A stretch of DNA of 64,000 bases, from positions 62,001-126,000 of the forward strand of contig JABFXY010000065.1 in the NCBI GenBank assembly GCA_013361525.1. Reading direction: 5' to 3'. Below the pieces are notes generated by a model. It saw only the letters and a list, made by a program, of their open reading frames with translations, was not told the origin of the DNA and did not search any database. Each line of letters begins with the position of its first letter. The first letter of the stretch is position 1. Made by a program: the position numbers and the translations under genes. Of the stretch, positions 1 to 8,457 are shown one piece after another. The DNA comes from Polyangiaceae bacterium. GTDB lineage: Bacteria > Myxococcota_A > Polyangia > Polyangiales > Polyangiaceae.

Positions 1-1
1 C

Positions 2-730
2 GCCCAGCGCGCCCGCGTCAACCTGCCGATGCAGGTCGCGGGCCTGACCCTCTCCGTGCCCGCGGCATTCGCCAAGAGCGCCGCCACGCCCTTTGGATAT
101 GCCGATACCCAAGATGTGCTGGGCACCGCGCTCGAAGTGGCGCGGTTTCCACCCGGCGTCGCGCCGCCGCTCGCTACGCGCCTCGGAAAACCCGATTGGT
201 GGGTGCCCGAGGAATCGAAGAACGTCACGGCCAAGCTCGAGCACAGCCTCTTCGACCGCGTCACCAAGCTCGGCTTCTTGAGCCGCGACGCAATCGCCAC
301 CATGCGCGCCTGGACCCGCTTCGGCGTCGGCCCATGGATTACCAAAGAGGTCGGCCCCGCAGACCTGACCAATGCCTCCCTCGGCGACTTCAGCGCGCGC
401 GTCGGGTGGTGCCTCCTCGGCGACACCTTGCTCGAAGTCATCGAGCCTATCCGCGGCGCGACGCCGCACGCCGAGCTCCTGCGGCGCGCAGGCCCCGGAT
501 TGCATATCGTCGGCGTGAAGAGCGACACGCTCTCGCAGCCCCAGGTGCTCGAGCAGCTACGCGGTGCGGATCTGCCGGTCGTGATGCAGGGCGTGATGCA
601 CGGCGGGTTCGAGTTCGCTGTCGTCGATGCGCGGAGCGCAGGTGCGGGCTGGCTGGAGATACCGCATTTGGAGGCGGAGAGGCTTTGGGGAGAGCTTCGT
701 AAGCTTCCTGGCCTCGAGTGGGTCGAGTGA
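2..730 (+). CDS. VOC/glyoxalase-fold protein, 5' end outside window
   Basis: The reading frame is open to the left edge of the window, so the true start probably lies upstream; the first in-frame ATG is at 29. From about residue 80 of that Met numbering the protein reads like a vicinal-oxygen-chelate domain: an LGFLSRD strand/helix start, the RFGVGPW motif common in methylmalonyl-CoA-epimerase-like glyoxalases, LLGDTLLEVIEP with a candidate metal-ligand Glu, GLHIVGVKSD with a candidate His, and a final GWLEIPH with a candidate Glu. The substrate cannot be predicted. The N-terminal 75 residues are unassigned and may be part of another domain. It ends 13 bp before a small convergent gene. Confidence 0.6.
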   Translation, partial: AQRARVNLPMQVAGLTLSVPAAFAKSAATPFGYADTQDVLGTALEVARFPPGVAPPLATRLGKPDWWVPEESKNVTAKLEHSLFDRVTKLGFLSRDAIATMRAWTRFGVGPWITKEVGPADLTNASLGDFSARVGWCLLGDTLLEVIEPIRGATPHAELLRRAGPGLHIVGVKSDTLSQPQVLEQLRGADLPVVMQGVMHGGFEFAVVDARSAGAGWLEIPHLEAERLWGELRKLPGLEWVE

Positions 731-743
731 GCGTCGGCGCGCC

Positions 744-935
744 TCAGTACCGCCGCACGGTCACCGGCTCCGGCGGCTCCCACGGAAGGCAGTCCGGGTG
801 GTAGGGCACGAACACTTCCGCCACGCTGGGTGGCAATTCGGGTATCGGTAACGCGCACCTGTGGCACGCGGGTGCCGGCGTAGCTGGCGGCGGTGGGGCC
901 GGAGGATACGGTGATTTCCGCCAATGCCCGAACAT
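744..935 (-). CDS. small proline-rich protein with CxxC motif, hypothetical
   Basis: A short frame of 63 residues starts at ATG 935, with a purine-rich GAAGAGGG just upstream. It has a Pro/Ala-rich segment (YPPAPPPPATPAPA) followed by CHRCALPI and a downstream PYHPDC. That spacing of CxxC, His and Cys could bind a metal, but no family was recognised. It converges on the VOC gene and diverges from the SDR at 1102. The short length and lack of a known domain make it tentative; the frame extends further upstream to 1154, but that part looks non-coding. Confidence 0.35.
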   Translation of the reverse strand: MFGHWRKSPYPPAPPPPATPAPACHRCALPIPELPPSVAEVFVPYHPDCLPWEPPEPVTVRRY

Positions 936-1101
936 CACCCTCTTCGAAGCAAGCGGGCGACCATAAGCACGCCCGAGAGGCCCGTGGTCGAGCCCTTCTG
1001 TCGAGGCCGAGCAGCCATGTCCGCGGCCATCCACATTGCGGGGTGGGACCACCGCGGTCATGGTAGCGGCGTTCCGCTGAACGTCGCGCACGGAGGCTTC
1101 G

Positions 1102-1872
1102 ATGACGAACTTGGCAGGTAAGACCGCTCTGGTGACGGGTGCATCACGCGGCATCGGCCGCGCAATTGCCGAGCGGTTGGCGGCTGACGGGGCGCTCGTC
1201 GCCGTCCACTACGGCGCGAACGAAGCCGCCGCAAAGGAAGTGGTCGGAGCCATTCACGGCGCCGGGGGTGAGGCTTTCGCAGTCCGAGCCGAGCTGGGTC
1301 TCGATGCCGACTTCGATCGACTCTTCGCGGACGTGGCTGCCGGCCTCGCGGGGCGGAGGCTCGACATCCTCGTCAACAACGCGGCCATCATCGACCGGTC
1401 GGCGACCATCGACCAAGCAACACCGGGGAGCTTCGATCGGTTGTTCGCAGTCAACGTCCGCGCGCCATTGTTCATCACACAGCGCGCATTGCTGCTCATG
1501 TCCGACGGCGGACGCATCATCAACATCTCGTCCGGCGTCACGTGGTTTGCCACGCCCGATATCGTTTACGGGATGACCAAAGGGGCATTGAATGTCTTCA
1601 CGCGCTCGTTGGCGAACAGCGTGGGTCCGCGTGGAATCACGGTGAATACGGTCTCCCCCGGCATTACGGAGACGGACATGAATACCTTTCTCCAAACCGA
1701 CCGGGAGGCCGCGAAGGGGGTCGCGTCGATGACGGCTCTCGGGCGACACGGTCGGCCGGCCGACATCGCCGACGCCGTCGCGTTCTTCGCATCCGATGAC
1801 GCCCGCTGGGTCACGGGACAGACCCTCGAGGTCAATGGTGGTCTTTGGCTCGGGCCAACGGGGAAGCGTTAG
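1102..1872 (+). CDS. short-chain dehydrogenase/reductase (FabG-like)
   Basis: A classical SDR of 256 residues, the usual family length. TGASRGIG (residues 13-20) is the NAD(P)-binding glycine motif, NNAA (about 91-94) supports the Rossmann core, ISSG carries the catalytic Ser, and YGMTK (about 155-159) is the YxxxK active site. The C-terminal VTGQTLEVNGG is the usual end of 3-oxoacyl-ACP-reductase-like SDRs. The ATG is preceded by CGGAGG at 5-6 nt. It stands alone between a small divergent gene and a convergent secreted-protein gene, so no pathway can be inferred. Confidence 0.92.
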   Translation: MTNLAGKTALVTGASRGIGRAIAERLAADGALVAVHYGANEAAAKEVVGAIHGAGGEAFAVRAELGLDADFDRLFADVAAGLAGRRLDILVNNAAIIDRSATIDQATPGSFDRLFAVNVRAPLFITQRALLLMSDGGRIINISSGVTWFATPDIVYGMTKGALNVFTRSLANSVGPRGITVNTVSPGITETDMNTFLQTDREAAKGVASMTALGRHGRPADIADAVAFFASDDARWVTGQTLEVNGGLWLGPTGKR

Positions 1873-1891
1873 GGTCGGGGCCGGTCGTCCG

Positions 1892-2962
1892 TCAGCGAAC
1901 CGCCGCCTCGCGCACCGCGGCGGAAGTAAGTTGAAGGTAGGCGCGAGCTTCGTTTTTTGATCCCAGGGCCCCGTTGCACGGAAGGGCTGCCAACCGCTCG
2001 ACCTCGGCATTCCGGGCCTGCTCGAGCACCGCGGCGGACGCCGTTTTGTTGGCCTCGACCGTCTGGAGCTCAGCGGAAGGTTGTCCCGTCTGGGATGGGC
2101 TCCTCATCCTGCAGTCGATCCACGGCGTTGGCTGGTTCAGCAGGGTGTCGAGCCCGAGCGCCTTTACATGCGGCTTCTCCACCAGCTTCTTGACGACCGC
2201 ATTGCCTCCCTTGTCGGACCATTGCGGGTCCGCTTTCGCGCCGAAAACGATCGTCTTGTCGGCGTGTTTCTCGAGGTAGCGAACGGCTTCGTCTTGTTTA
2301 TTGCGAGTTGCGACTGCAACGGCCTTTTGTACGTGCGCCATCGAGCAAGGCTCTTTGTCGGCAACCAGTTGTATGGCAATGGCACAGCCGACGGCGGCGT
2401 CATCGACGGGAGCGCCGTCCGACTGCACGTGCCACTGGCTGCCGTTCGGCCCCTCCACCGTTGCGGCTGCGAGGGCACCGACGTCCTCAAGGACCTGCAC
2501 TTGACTTTTCGTCAGCGCAATCGAGTTATCATTCACGAGCATCGCGCAACGGCAAGGCTTCTCGAGCGAACACTTTTGATCACCCGACTTCTCCAGCGTT
2601 GCCGCGCCCGGAAGCACGGCGCCTGCATAGTTGGAAGCAGCGTCGACATCGAGATCCAGAGGAGGCGTGGCGCCGCTGGGCAAGTCGAAGGAGATGCACC
2701 CAGAATCCTGCGACTCGGTAGACGCGGTGACGTGCACCGCTTCTACCGACTTTCCGTCATAGGTGAACATGAGCCCTTGCAGGCTGGAAACCGAGAATCG
2801 ACGATTGGCGCCGCCGTCGCCGTAGATCGCGAGGGCGGTCAGCCTCGCAAGGCCTTCAGAGGGCTTCTCCGCAGGGGCTTCACATTTCTCCTCCGCCAAA
2901 GCGACAGTCCACGGCTGTATCAGGAGCATCACTGTCGCGACGCAGGTATACACTGACCTCAT
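1892..2962 (-). CDS. secreted Cys-rich protein, last gene of the protease island
   Basis: The chosen ATG at 2962 has a strong GGGGGAG 7 nt upstream. It gives a clear signal peptide (MRSVYTCVATVMLLIQPW, cleavage near ALAEEKCE). The mature protein of about 325 residues has some ten cysteines in pairs (for example QKCSLEKPCRCAM), suggesting disulphides outside the cytoplasm. The C-terminal third is charged and probably helical. No domain was recognised. Its first 83 bp overlap the end of the upstream EAD-like membrane protein in another frame, implying one transcript. It could be an exported partner of the membrane proteins of this island. GC bias at third positions is visibly weaker than in the flanking housekeeping-type genes. 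Confidence 0.7.
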   Translation of the reverse strand: MRSVYTCVATVMLLIQPWTVALAEEKCEAPAEKPSEGLARLTALAIYGDGGANRRFSVSSLQGLMFTYDGKSVEAVHVTASTESQDSGCISFDLPSGATPPLDLDVDAASNYAGAVLPGAATLEKSGDQKCSLEKPCRCAMLVNDNSIALTKSQVQVLEDVGALAAATVEGPNGSQWHVQSDGAPVDDAAVGCAIAIQLVADKEPCSMAHVQKAVAVATRNKQDEAVRYLEKHADKTIVFGAKADPQWSDKGGNAVVKKLVEKPHVKALGLDTLLNQPTPWIDCRMRSPSQTGQPSAELQTVEANKTASAAVLEQARNAEVERLAALPCNGALGSKNEARAYLQLTSAAVREAAVR

Positions 2963-3782
2963 CTTCGAACTCCCCCGTCGGCTGCTCATAGAATTGCACC
3001 TTGAATCTATAAAACCGAGCACCATCTCGTTCGAGCGCGCAGGTATCGAACGGTGCGGTCCACTCACCACTGGTTGCGCGGCGCGGGCGACAGCGCGGCT
3101 GTTTGATCGGGGCCACCTGAAACCGTCGTCCCCCGACAACGGCGTCCGAGATGCTCAGATCCGGCGTTTCCTCATCGGGCACCACGACTTGAACAATGTA
3201 GTTACGGGCGATTCTCGGTGAACGGACGCCCTCGGTTCGGTAGGTGCATACGCCCTCCTTCTCGCGAAGGGTGCAGATACTGAGCCCCGTGAGGGACAAC
3301 GTGACGAGACCAATCGTGAGAGCTCGTGTGCGCGGGCTCGAACGAGCTTCAGTGGGCGCTGCCCGCCGATAACATACCGACCGACGAAACCGCGCCAACT
3401 GACCATTCTTTCCGCTGATACGGCATGCCGTCTCGAAGAGATGAGCGCTATCGATACCTGCAAGCTTTTCCTCGACGGCGTCGGTGACGAGCTTCCGCAG
3501 GATCTGTTCGTAATTCAGATTTCGACCGTCATAGGCGGCAATGTTCAAGCCGAGCGCGTTAAAAAGCACTTCGACCAAATTCGCGCGCCCGATGCTGTCG
3601 AGAAGCGCCTGCGTGAACGGCTCGATGTCGGTCCGGAGAACGGTGCCCCAGAGGATGTATTCCGGGTCTGTGGACGCGCTGCCCGCGGTGCTTCCGTGCT
3701 CTTCAGCGCCCGGCTCGCGGATGGGCGTTCTGAACAGAACCGCCCGGACCGGGCGCCACAAGCGGTCAAGTACTGCGTTCAT
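2880..3782 (-). CDS. membrane protein with N-terminal effector-associated-like domain
   Basis: About 300 residues. Residues about 55-135 (from FTQALLDSIG to GQLARF) are a compact helical module resembling effector-associated (EAD-type) adaptor domains, and they resemble the N-terminus of the divergent gene at 10118. A single membrane segment follows (ALTIGLVTLSLTGLSICTL, about 152-170). The C-terminal half is beta-rich, with VQFYEQPTGEFEDEVSVYLR near the end. In the EAD model such domains tether proteases to partners; here the adaptor would be cytoplasmic and anchored. It starts 34 bp after the EAD-trypsin gene ends and overlaps the next gene by 83 bp. The EAD assignment rests on pattern and context and is moderately sure. 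Confidence 0.7.
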   Translation of the reverse strand: MNAVLDRLWRPVRAVLFRTPIREPGAEEHGSTAGSASTDPEYILWGTVLRTDIEPFTQALLDSIGRANLVEVLFNALGLNIAAYDGRNLNYEQILRKLVTDAVEEKLAGIDSAHLFETACRISGKNGQLARFRRSVCYRRAAPTEARSSPRTRALTIGLVTLSLTGLSICTLREKEGVCTYRTEGVRSPRIARNYIVQVVVPDEETPDLSISDAVVGGRRFQVAPIKQPRCRPRRATSGEWTAPFDTCALERDGARFYRFKVQFYEQPTGEFEDEVSVYLRRDSDAPDTAVDCRFGGGEM

Positions 3783-3816
3783 CGGGTACCCGTCGCCTGC
3801 AAGGGTCTTGCGCCTG

Positions 3817-4989
3817 TCAGCCGAGCAGCGCGTGCGCTTCCTGGAACCGTTCCTTCATGTCCCCGACGATCAGGTGGAGCGGGATGCCCTGATTGAAGGT
3901 CGGCTTGTGAAGCGCGTCGTAGTTCGGATCACCCGCGTGATGCAGCGCAATCGGGCGTAGGTCCATCGTACAGCATGGGGATCCGGACGAGCCCGGCTCC
4001 GTATTCGTTCGGTACCGCAGCCGCGTGCCGTTGCCGTTCAGCCCGATGACACCCTGGGTATCCATCGCCACCGACAGCGGGCGACCGTTGGGGTGCTGAA
4101 CGATCACGATGGGAGCATCTGCGGCATAAAGCGCGGACTCGTCGTCCGGTGTCGGAGCGTCGCGTATCGGAACAAAACCTCGCTTCGTGCCGCCCGCGAG
4201 GATTTCCTCGTCCCCCACGCGCTTTTCCAGCACAAGTAGCGCGTAGTCGAGCTCGGAGAATCCCGGCAGGCTGTCGGCGTCGCTGCTTTGGGCATCGGCA
4301 GCGCTGTACTTTGCCCACGCAATTGGAAATGCCTTCGCGGAGGAGAGGGGTTTCGTCGTCCCTCGAAGAGGTCGCGTATCAGCGAGGTAGTCGAACCGGC
4401 ACTTGACCGACCCTGCACCGCGTTTGGCCTCGAGCAAAGGCTCGACGACGTGAAAATTCGTGAGCACGGCGTTTGGTCCGACGAGAAAGCCCGTGCCGGA
4501 GGCGGTGCCGGTCGGCAGTGACACTTCGACCTTGCATACCTGCTGACTCATGCGTGTCCACTGTTCGAGAAGCAACCCAATCGACTGAATGCCGAGTCGG
4601 AGATTGACCAGCCGCTCGAGCTTCGGCTCGGCGTTTTCGTGCGACAGATCGACGTCTTCGACGTCAGCACCCCAATGAATCTTGAGCGGCTGCTTGAAGT
4701 GTGCCGCCGCAAATCGCTGCATCCGGAGATTGCCCGGATTGGTTGCGCGCGCGGCGAGAACGAGGTTGCCGTCCCAGCCTTTCCCACGAGCGTTGTCGAC
4801 GATCGAGGTGACCGTGGTCGTGAGCTTTCGCGCCGCAAACCGAGCCACAGGCAGGTCGAGCTCCTTCAGGAGCTTGTTGACCTCGTCCTCGTCGGGGAAC
4901 GCCTCGAGGAGCGTGTCGGCGAGCTGATTCTGCGCAGGGCCATCAAGCTCTAGGGTCACATACCCGAACTTGCTCATTGCGTAGCTCAT
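3817..4989 (-). CDS. EAD1-type adaptor fused to trypsin-like serine protease
   Basis: 390 residues. Residues about 12-95 match the EAD1 pattern of effector-associated domains (LADTLLEAFPDEDEVNKLL, then AARATNPGN and QRFAAA). A trypsin/V8-like domain follows: TGFLVGPNAVLTNFHVV holds catalytic His180, ELDYALL holds Asp248, and TEPGSSGSP holds Ser335. No signal peptide is present, so it should act in the cytoplasm. In known conflict systems EAD1 pairs with the same domain on a sensor NTPase and recruits the protease on activation; no such NTPase is encoded here. The start has AGAGGA directly upstream (MSYAMSK; the second Met at 4977 is possible). A 220-bp gap to the caspase gene may carry its own promoter. 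Confidence 0.9.
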   Translation of the reverse strand: MSYAMSKFGYVTLELDGPAQNQLADTLLEAFPDEDEVNKLLKELDLPVARFAARKLTTTVTSIVDNARGKGWDGNLVLAARATNPGNLRMQRFAAAHFKQPLKIHWGADVEDVDLSHENAEPKLERLVNLRLGIQSIGLLLEQWTRMSQQVCKVEVSLPTGTASGTGFLVGPNAVLTNFHVVEPLLEAKRGAGSVKCRFDYLADTRPLRGTTKPLSSAKAFPIAWAKYSAADAQSSDADSLPGFSELDYALLVLEKRVGDEEILAGGTKRGFVPIRDAPTPDDESALYAADAPIVIVQHPNGRPLSVAMDTQGVIGLNGNGTRLRYRTNTEPGSSGSPCCTMDLRPIALHHAGDPNYDALHKPTFNQGIPLHLIVGDMKERFQEAHALLG

Positions 4990-5209
4990 GTTTCCTCTTC
5001 GGCATGAGGAGTGGCCATTTATCGAACCCTCCCCAACCTGCCTGCGTATCTAGGGCTACCGTTCCATGCAACAGAAATCCTCCAGAGTCGGCGGGTGGGG
5101 ACTCGCGTTTCGCCAGACACGGTAATATTCGGTAACAATGACGCCGAGCGATGCGAGCCCGGTGTATGCATAGGTGGCCCGCACGAGGGTCGGGGAGCGT
5201 CAGGACAAG
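4990..5209. other. 220-bp gap between caspase and EAD-trypsin genes
   Basis: No convincing gene was seen. The stretch is less GC-rich than its surroundings and holds a short direct repeat CGGTAA-tatt-CGGTAA near 5130, which could be part of a promoter for the EAD-trypsin gene. This is the only sizeable gap in the minus-strand island, so the last three genes may have a second promoter. Confidence 0.3.
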
Positions 5210-7450
5210 TTAGAAGACGAGCTTGTTCCAGGAGGTCCAGCTCGTCCCGAACGAGGCATCGCGCACCAGCCCCTCCCATGGTTGCGGCAGCTTCGCGCCG
5301 CCCCCTCGAAGGCGAGCAACGCCTTCCGCCATGAGCGGCACCCCTTGCACCCCTCGCGCAGCACTTGAGGGAAGGCCCACGATCTGCGCAAGCAATGCGG
5401 AATCCGGCAGTGCGGGGAACCGAGCCAGGAGCGTCTCGACATGGGGTCGCGCTTCGCCTGGATCCGCATTTCGCAATGCCTCGTAGGCGGCGAGCATCTC
5501 GAAGAGCGGTTCGACGAAGCCGGGGTGACGGCCGAGCGCCTCTTCGCTCGCGAAGGCCTCTTGCGCGTTTACGAGCGACCGCGTCGCATCGACAGTGCCA
5601 TTTGGAGGCAGCTCGTCGGGCGGCACCGCGTTTGCGATGGACTCAGGTATGACGAAGAACTGCTGCGCCGTCCGTGGCTCGAGCGCGGCGTCGCACACGA
5701 CGACGGTCGTCACGCGGCAGCGCAGAAAGCACGTCGCTATAGAGCGCTCTCCATCCGCGGTTTGCCAGCCAACGATCGCAGGCCCCTCCGGCGCGGGGAG
5801 CGTCCCAAGCCACAGATCCGGGATTGCCGCCGGCTGCACGAGCGAGACGGAATACGTCCCATGAATGGTCGAGCATCGCAGCTCGGTAGGACGACGCCCG
5901 GTGAATCCCAAATAAAGAGCCCCGTGGGTGCGCGACGGCTTCGGCGCCGGAAACGGCTGAAGCGGCCCATGCGGACGGCCGCTCGCGGCCTTGCACACGA
6001 CGCTCGCGAGCCAGAGCGACAAGCGACCGTCCCAGATCGGGCCCAAACGCTCGGAGGGCATGAAGTAGCCTCCTCCGGTGAAGCCGATGAGCGCGCTGCG
6101 CAGCGGGCCATCGAGCGTCGCCGGTCGAATCGGGAAGTCCGATGGTCCGCCCCGAGCGACGACGATCGTCTCCGCATGAATGACCCGATCGGCCTGACGC
6201 AACTGCACGACATAGCGCCCCCACTTCAGCCTCGCGCTCAGGGTCGTGCTGCCCAGGCCACTCGTCTCCAAGACCTTGCCCGAGCTGTCGAGCACCTCGA
6301 GTGACGTATTCGGCGGGTGCGCGAGCTCGACCTCCTGGTGGTCGTCGCCTCCCCAAGGATTGACGATGCTCTCGAATGCTAGAGGCCTTCGAGCAGAAGG
6401 AGTGGCACTGAACGCAATCTGCGCGGGGTCGAACAATTCGACGTCATGCTCGGCAGGCGCGATCGCGTAGCGCCCGGCACGGTCCCGAACGGCAATGCTC
6501 CAATAGTCGGGCGCAAGCGAGAGCTTCCCTCGCCCGCCGTCGAGCGACGCCGGGCCGACGGTTTCGTCCCCGTGTTTCGTCGCGACCACCTCGAGCATCG
6601 CCTCCACGAGATCACCCCCGACTTCGATCGCGCATTCATACTTTGGAATGTCGCGAATGCGATAGAGATAGCCGAACACGTTGCCTTCTTGCTCGGGCAG
6701 CGCGGCGCCTGCCTCGTCGAGCGTCGCGCGTATGTATTCGCAGACGGACCCAAAATCGACCAGCAGCTGGCCCTTGCGCCAAGCCTTCGCCGTACCTTTG
6801 CCGCTGAGAGCGCCGAGAAGCGCGGCCCCAAAAGGTGACCCCGCGTCGACCGCCTCACCCGGACGTGCCGAATAGAGCAGCATCTGTTTGGACTTCGACT
6901 GCGTCGGATCGGGCGCCTCGTTGTAGATGAAGCCCCCCTCGAGATGCCCCGCGACCACGTTGCGGCAGCAGTCGAAGAAGAAATACTGCTCGCAGGGCCC
7001 CATGAAGCCCACATACTCCTTGATGCGATCGATCCGCAGCGCCTGCGTCATGTCCTTCGGTGTCGAGAAGTCGCCGCAAGCGATATAGTCCGTCGTCGAA
7101 CCGTTGAACGAGGTGGTCGCGGAGAAGCCGTGACCATTGAAGTACACGAAGACTCGTCGCAACTTCCCCGCGGACTTTCGAAGCTCGTCGAAGCTGTCTT
7201 TGATGGCCTTCGCGTCTGCCGACCTCGCGTGGGGGTGGGCGCTGCTCGGCGATAGGTGGAGCGCCACGTCCTCCGCGCGCAGCCACTCGTTTTCCGGTGC
7301 ATTCTCATGTTCCCGCGCGGCCCCAAACGCGCGCAGCCAGTCGAAGAAGCGAAGCGCGCCGGCCACCGCGCCGGGAATGTCCTTGTTGACGGCGCCGCCT
7401 GCTGGAATGTTCGGGTACGCGTCGATGCCGATGACGATTGCCTTCAGCAC
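5210..7450 (-). CDS. caspase-like cysteine protease (peptidase C14 fold) with large C-terminal region
   Basis: 746 residues from a GTG at 7450 that overlaps the upstream stop as GTGCTGA, indicating translational coupling. The caspase-haemoglobinase fold starts at once (LKAIVIGIDAYPN). Catalytic His107 lies in VYFNGHGFS and Cys162 in FFFDCCRNV, matching the D-x-C-R-N pattern of bacterial caspase-like proteases. Residues after about 280 form beta-rich and helical segments with no recognised family and may sense or bind partners. There is no signal peptide or membrane segment. Coupled to a trypsin-like protease and a metallophosphoesterase upstream, it is a plausible toxic effector of a bacterial conflict system. 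Longer frames extend 5' of 7450, but they overlap the protease gene and lack homology. Confidence 0.92.
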   Translation of the reverse strand: MLKAIVIGIDAYPNIPAGGAVNKDIPGAVAGALRFFDWLRAFGAAREHENAPENEWLRAEDVALHLSPSSAHPHARSADAKAIKDSFDELRKSAGKLRRVFVYFNGHGFSATTSFNGSTTDYIACGDFSTPKDMTQALRIDRIKEYVGFMGPCEQYFFFDCCRNVVAGHLEGGFIYNEAPDPTQSKSKQMLLYSARPGEAVDAGSPFGAALLGALSGKGTAKAWRKGQLLVDFGSVCEYIRATLDEAGAALPEQEGNVFGYLYRIRDIPKYECAIEVGGDLVEAMLEVVATKHGDETVGPASLDGGRGKLSLAPDYWSIAVRDRAGRYAIAPAEHDVELFDPAQIAFSATPSARRPLAFESIVNPWGGDDHQEVELAHPPNTSLEVLDSSGKVLETSGLGSTTLSARLKWGRYVVQLRQADRVIHAETIVVARGGPSDFPIRPATLDGPLRSALIGFTGGGYFMPSERLGPIWDGRLSLWLASVVCKAASGRPHGPLQPFPAPKPSRTHGALYLGFTGRRPTELRCSTIHGTYSVSLVQPAAIPDLWLGTLPAPEGPAIVGWQTADGERSIATCFLRCRVTTVVVCDAALEPRTAQQFFVIPESIANAVPPDELPPNGTVDATRSLVNAQEAFASEEALGRHPGFVEPLFEMLAAYEALRNADPGEARPHVETLLARFPALPDSALLAQIVGLPSSAARGVQGVPLMAEGVARLRGGGAKLPQPWEGLVRDASFGTSWTSWNKLVF

Positions 7451-8457
7451 CGCGCTACCCACGATTCGATGGCGCTGTCCATCGCCTGAAACGTCGTCGC
7501 CGTGCCGGCACGAACCGCAGTGTTCTCGAGCGCCCACACCCCTTCCGCGTGGATGCCGACGACGCGCCCGGACTCCGCGTCGATGACCGGCGAACCCGAA
7601 TTCCCACCGAGCGTGCTCGCGTCGTGCAGCAGCAGCTCGTCGTCCGCCCGGAGGACGGCACCCGGCGACACTCGTTTCACACCCCAGTTGCCGGCGTACA
7701 TGGCCTTTGCCCACGTCGGCGTCCTCCAATCATCGTTGGGGTGACCGACGACCAGAAGCCGGTCGTTCGGCTTCGACTTCAACGCTCCGTCGAGAGGCAA
7801 GCCCGGGCGCGGACCGTCCTCCGCCAGCTCGAGCAGTGCCCAATCCAACGTGGGGTGTCGCACGATCTCGCCGACTACCCGAATAGCCTTCCAGCGCTCC
7901 AGCTCGTCCCATTCGACGTCGAACCGCACGACGGCGTCGGTGAGCGGCCGCGGCTGCTTGCCGGTCGTGATCGCCCGAATCACGTGGATGTTCGTCGCGA
8001 GTGCGCGACGACCCACCAAAAAGCCGGTCGCGACCCCCTTGCGAGATTCTGGAAACCCAATCGAGCCGATCCCCGGCAGCAGAGCCTCGATGGCTTTCCG
8101 TGAGGTGTCGGAGAGCTTCAGCTGTTGCGCGCCGGCGATCCGATCTCCTTTGACGTAGAGGGCCGGTCGCATGAACCGAATGCAGACTTCGAGCGCCGCG
8201 AGGTCCGCAGCCCTCGGGAGGTCGCTGACGTCCGGGATCTCGTTGCGCGCCATCAATTCCGCCGACCTTCGAACGGCGTCCGCGGCGCGTTGTGCAGCGA
8301 CCTCGTCGACGACGGCGCCCTCGGCTACCGCCGTGGCTGGGTTCATGAAGACGATTTGCTTCCTCCGAGGAATCGCCGTCGCGACCGGCTCTTCGCCGAA
8401 TGCGGTCGTGATTCGACGGAGCAGCCGATCCACCTCGGATTGCGTCGGCCAGCTCAC
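7444..8457 (-). CDS. trypsin-like serine protease
   Basis: 337 residues from a GTG that overlaps the metallophosphoesterase stop as GTGA. The N-terminal 130 residues are mostly helical and unassigned. The protease domain follows: GVATGFLVGRRALATNIHVI gives His158, PTLDWALLEL gives Asp205, and STLGGNSGSPVID gives Ser288. The oxyanion-hole GNSGSP is intact, so it should be active. There is no signal peptide, so it should act in the cytoplasm, unlike DegP/HtrA-type trypsins, and there is no PDZ domain. Tight coupling on both sides (4 nt upstream, 7 nt downstream) means it is made together with the phosphoesterase and the caspase. It may process or activate the caspase, which is inference from context. 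Confidence 0.92.
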   Translation of the reverse strand: MSWPTQSEVDRLLRRITTAFGEEPVATAIPRRKQIVFMNPATAVAEGAVVDEVAAQRAADAVRRSAELMARNEIPDVSDLPRAADLAALEVCIRFMRPALYVKGDRIAGAQQLKLSDTSRKAIEALLPGIGSIGFPESRKGVATGFLVGRRALATNIHVIRAITTGKQPRPLTDAVVRFDVEWDELERWKAIRVVGEIVRHPTLDWALLELAEDGPRPGLPLDGALKSKPNDRLLVVGHPNDDWRTPTWAKAMYAGNWGVKRVSPGAVLRADDELLLHDASTLGGNSGSPVIDAESGRVVGIHAEGVWALENTAVRAGTATTFQAMDSAIESWVARC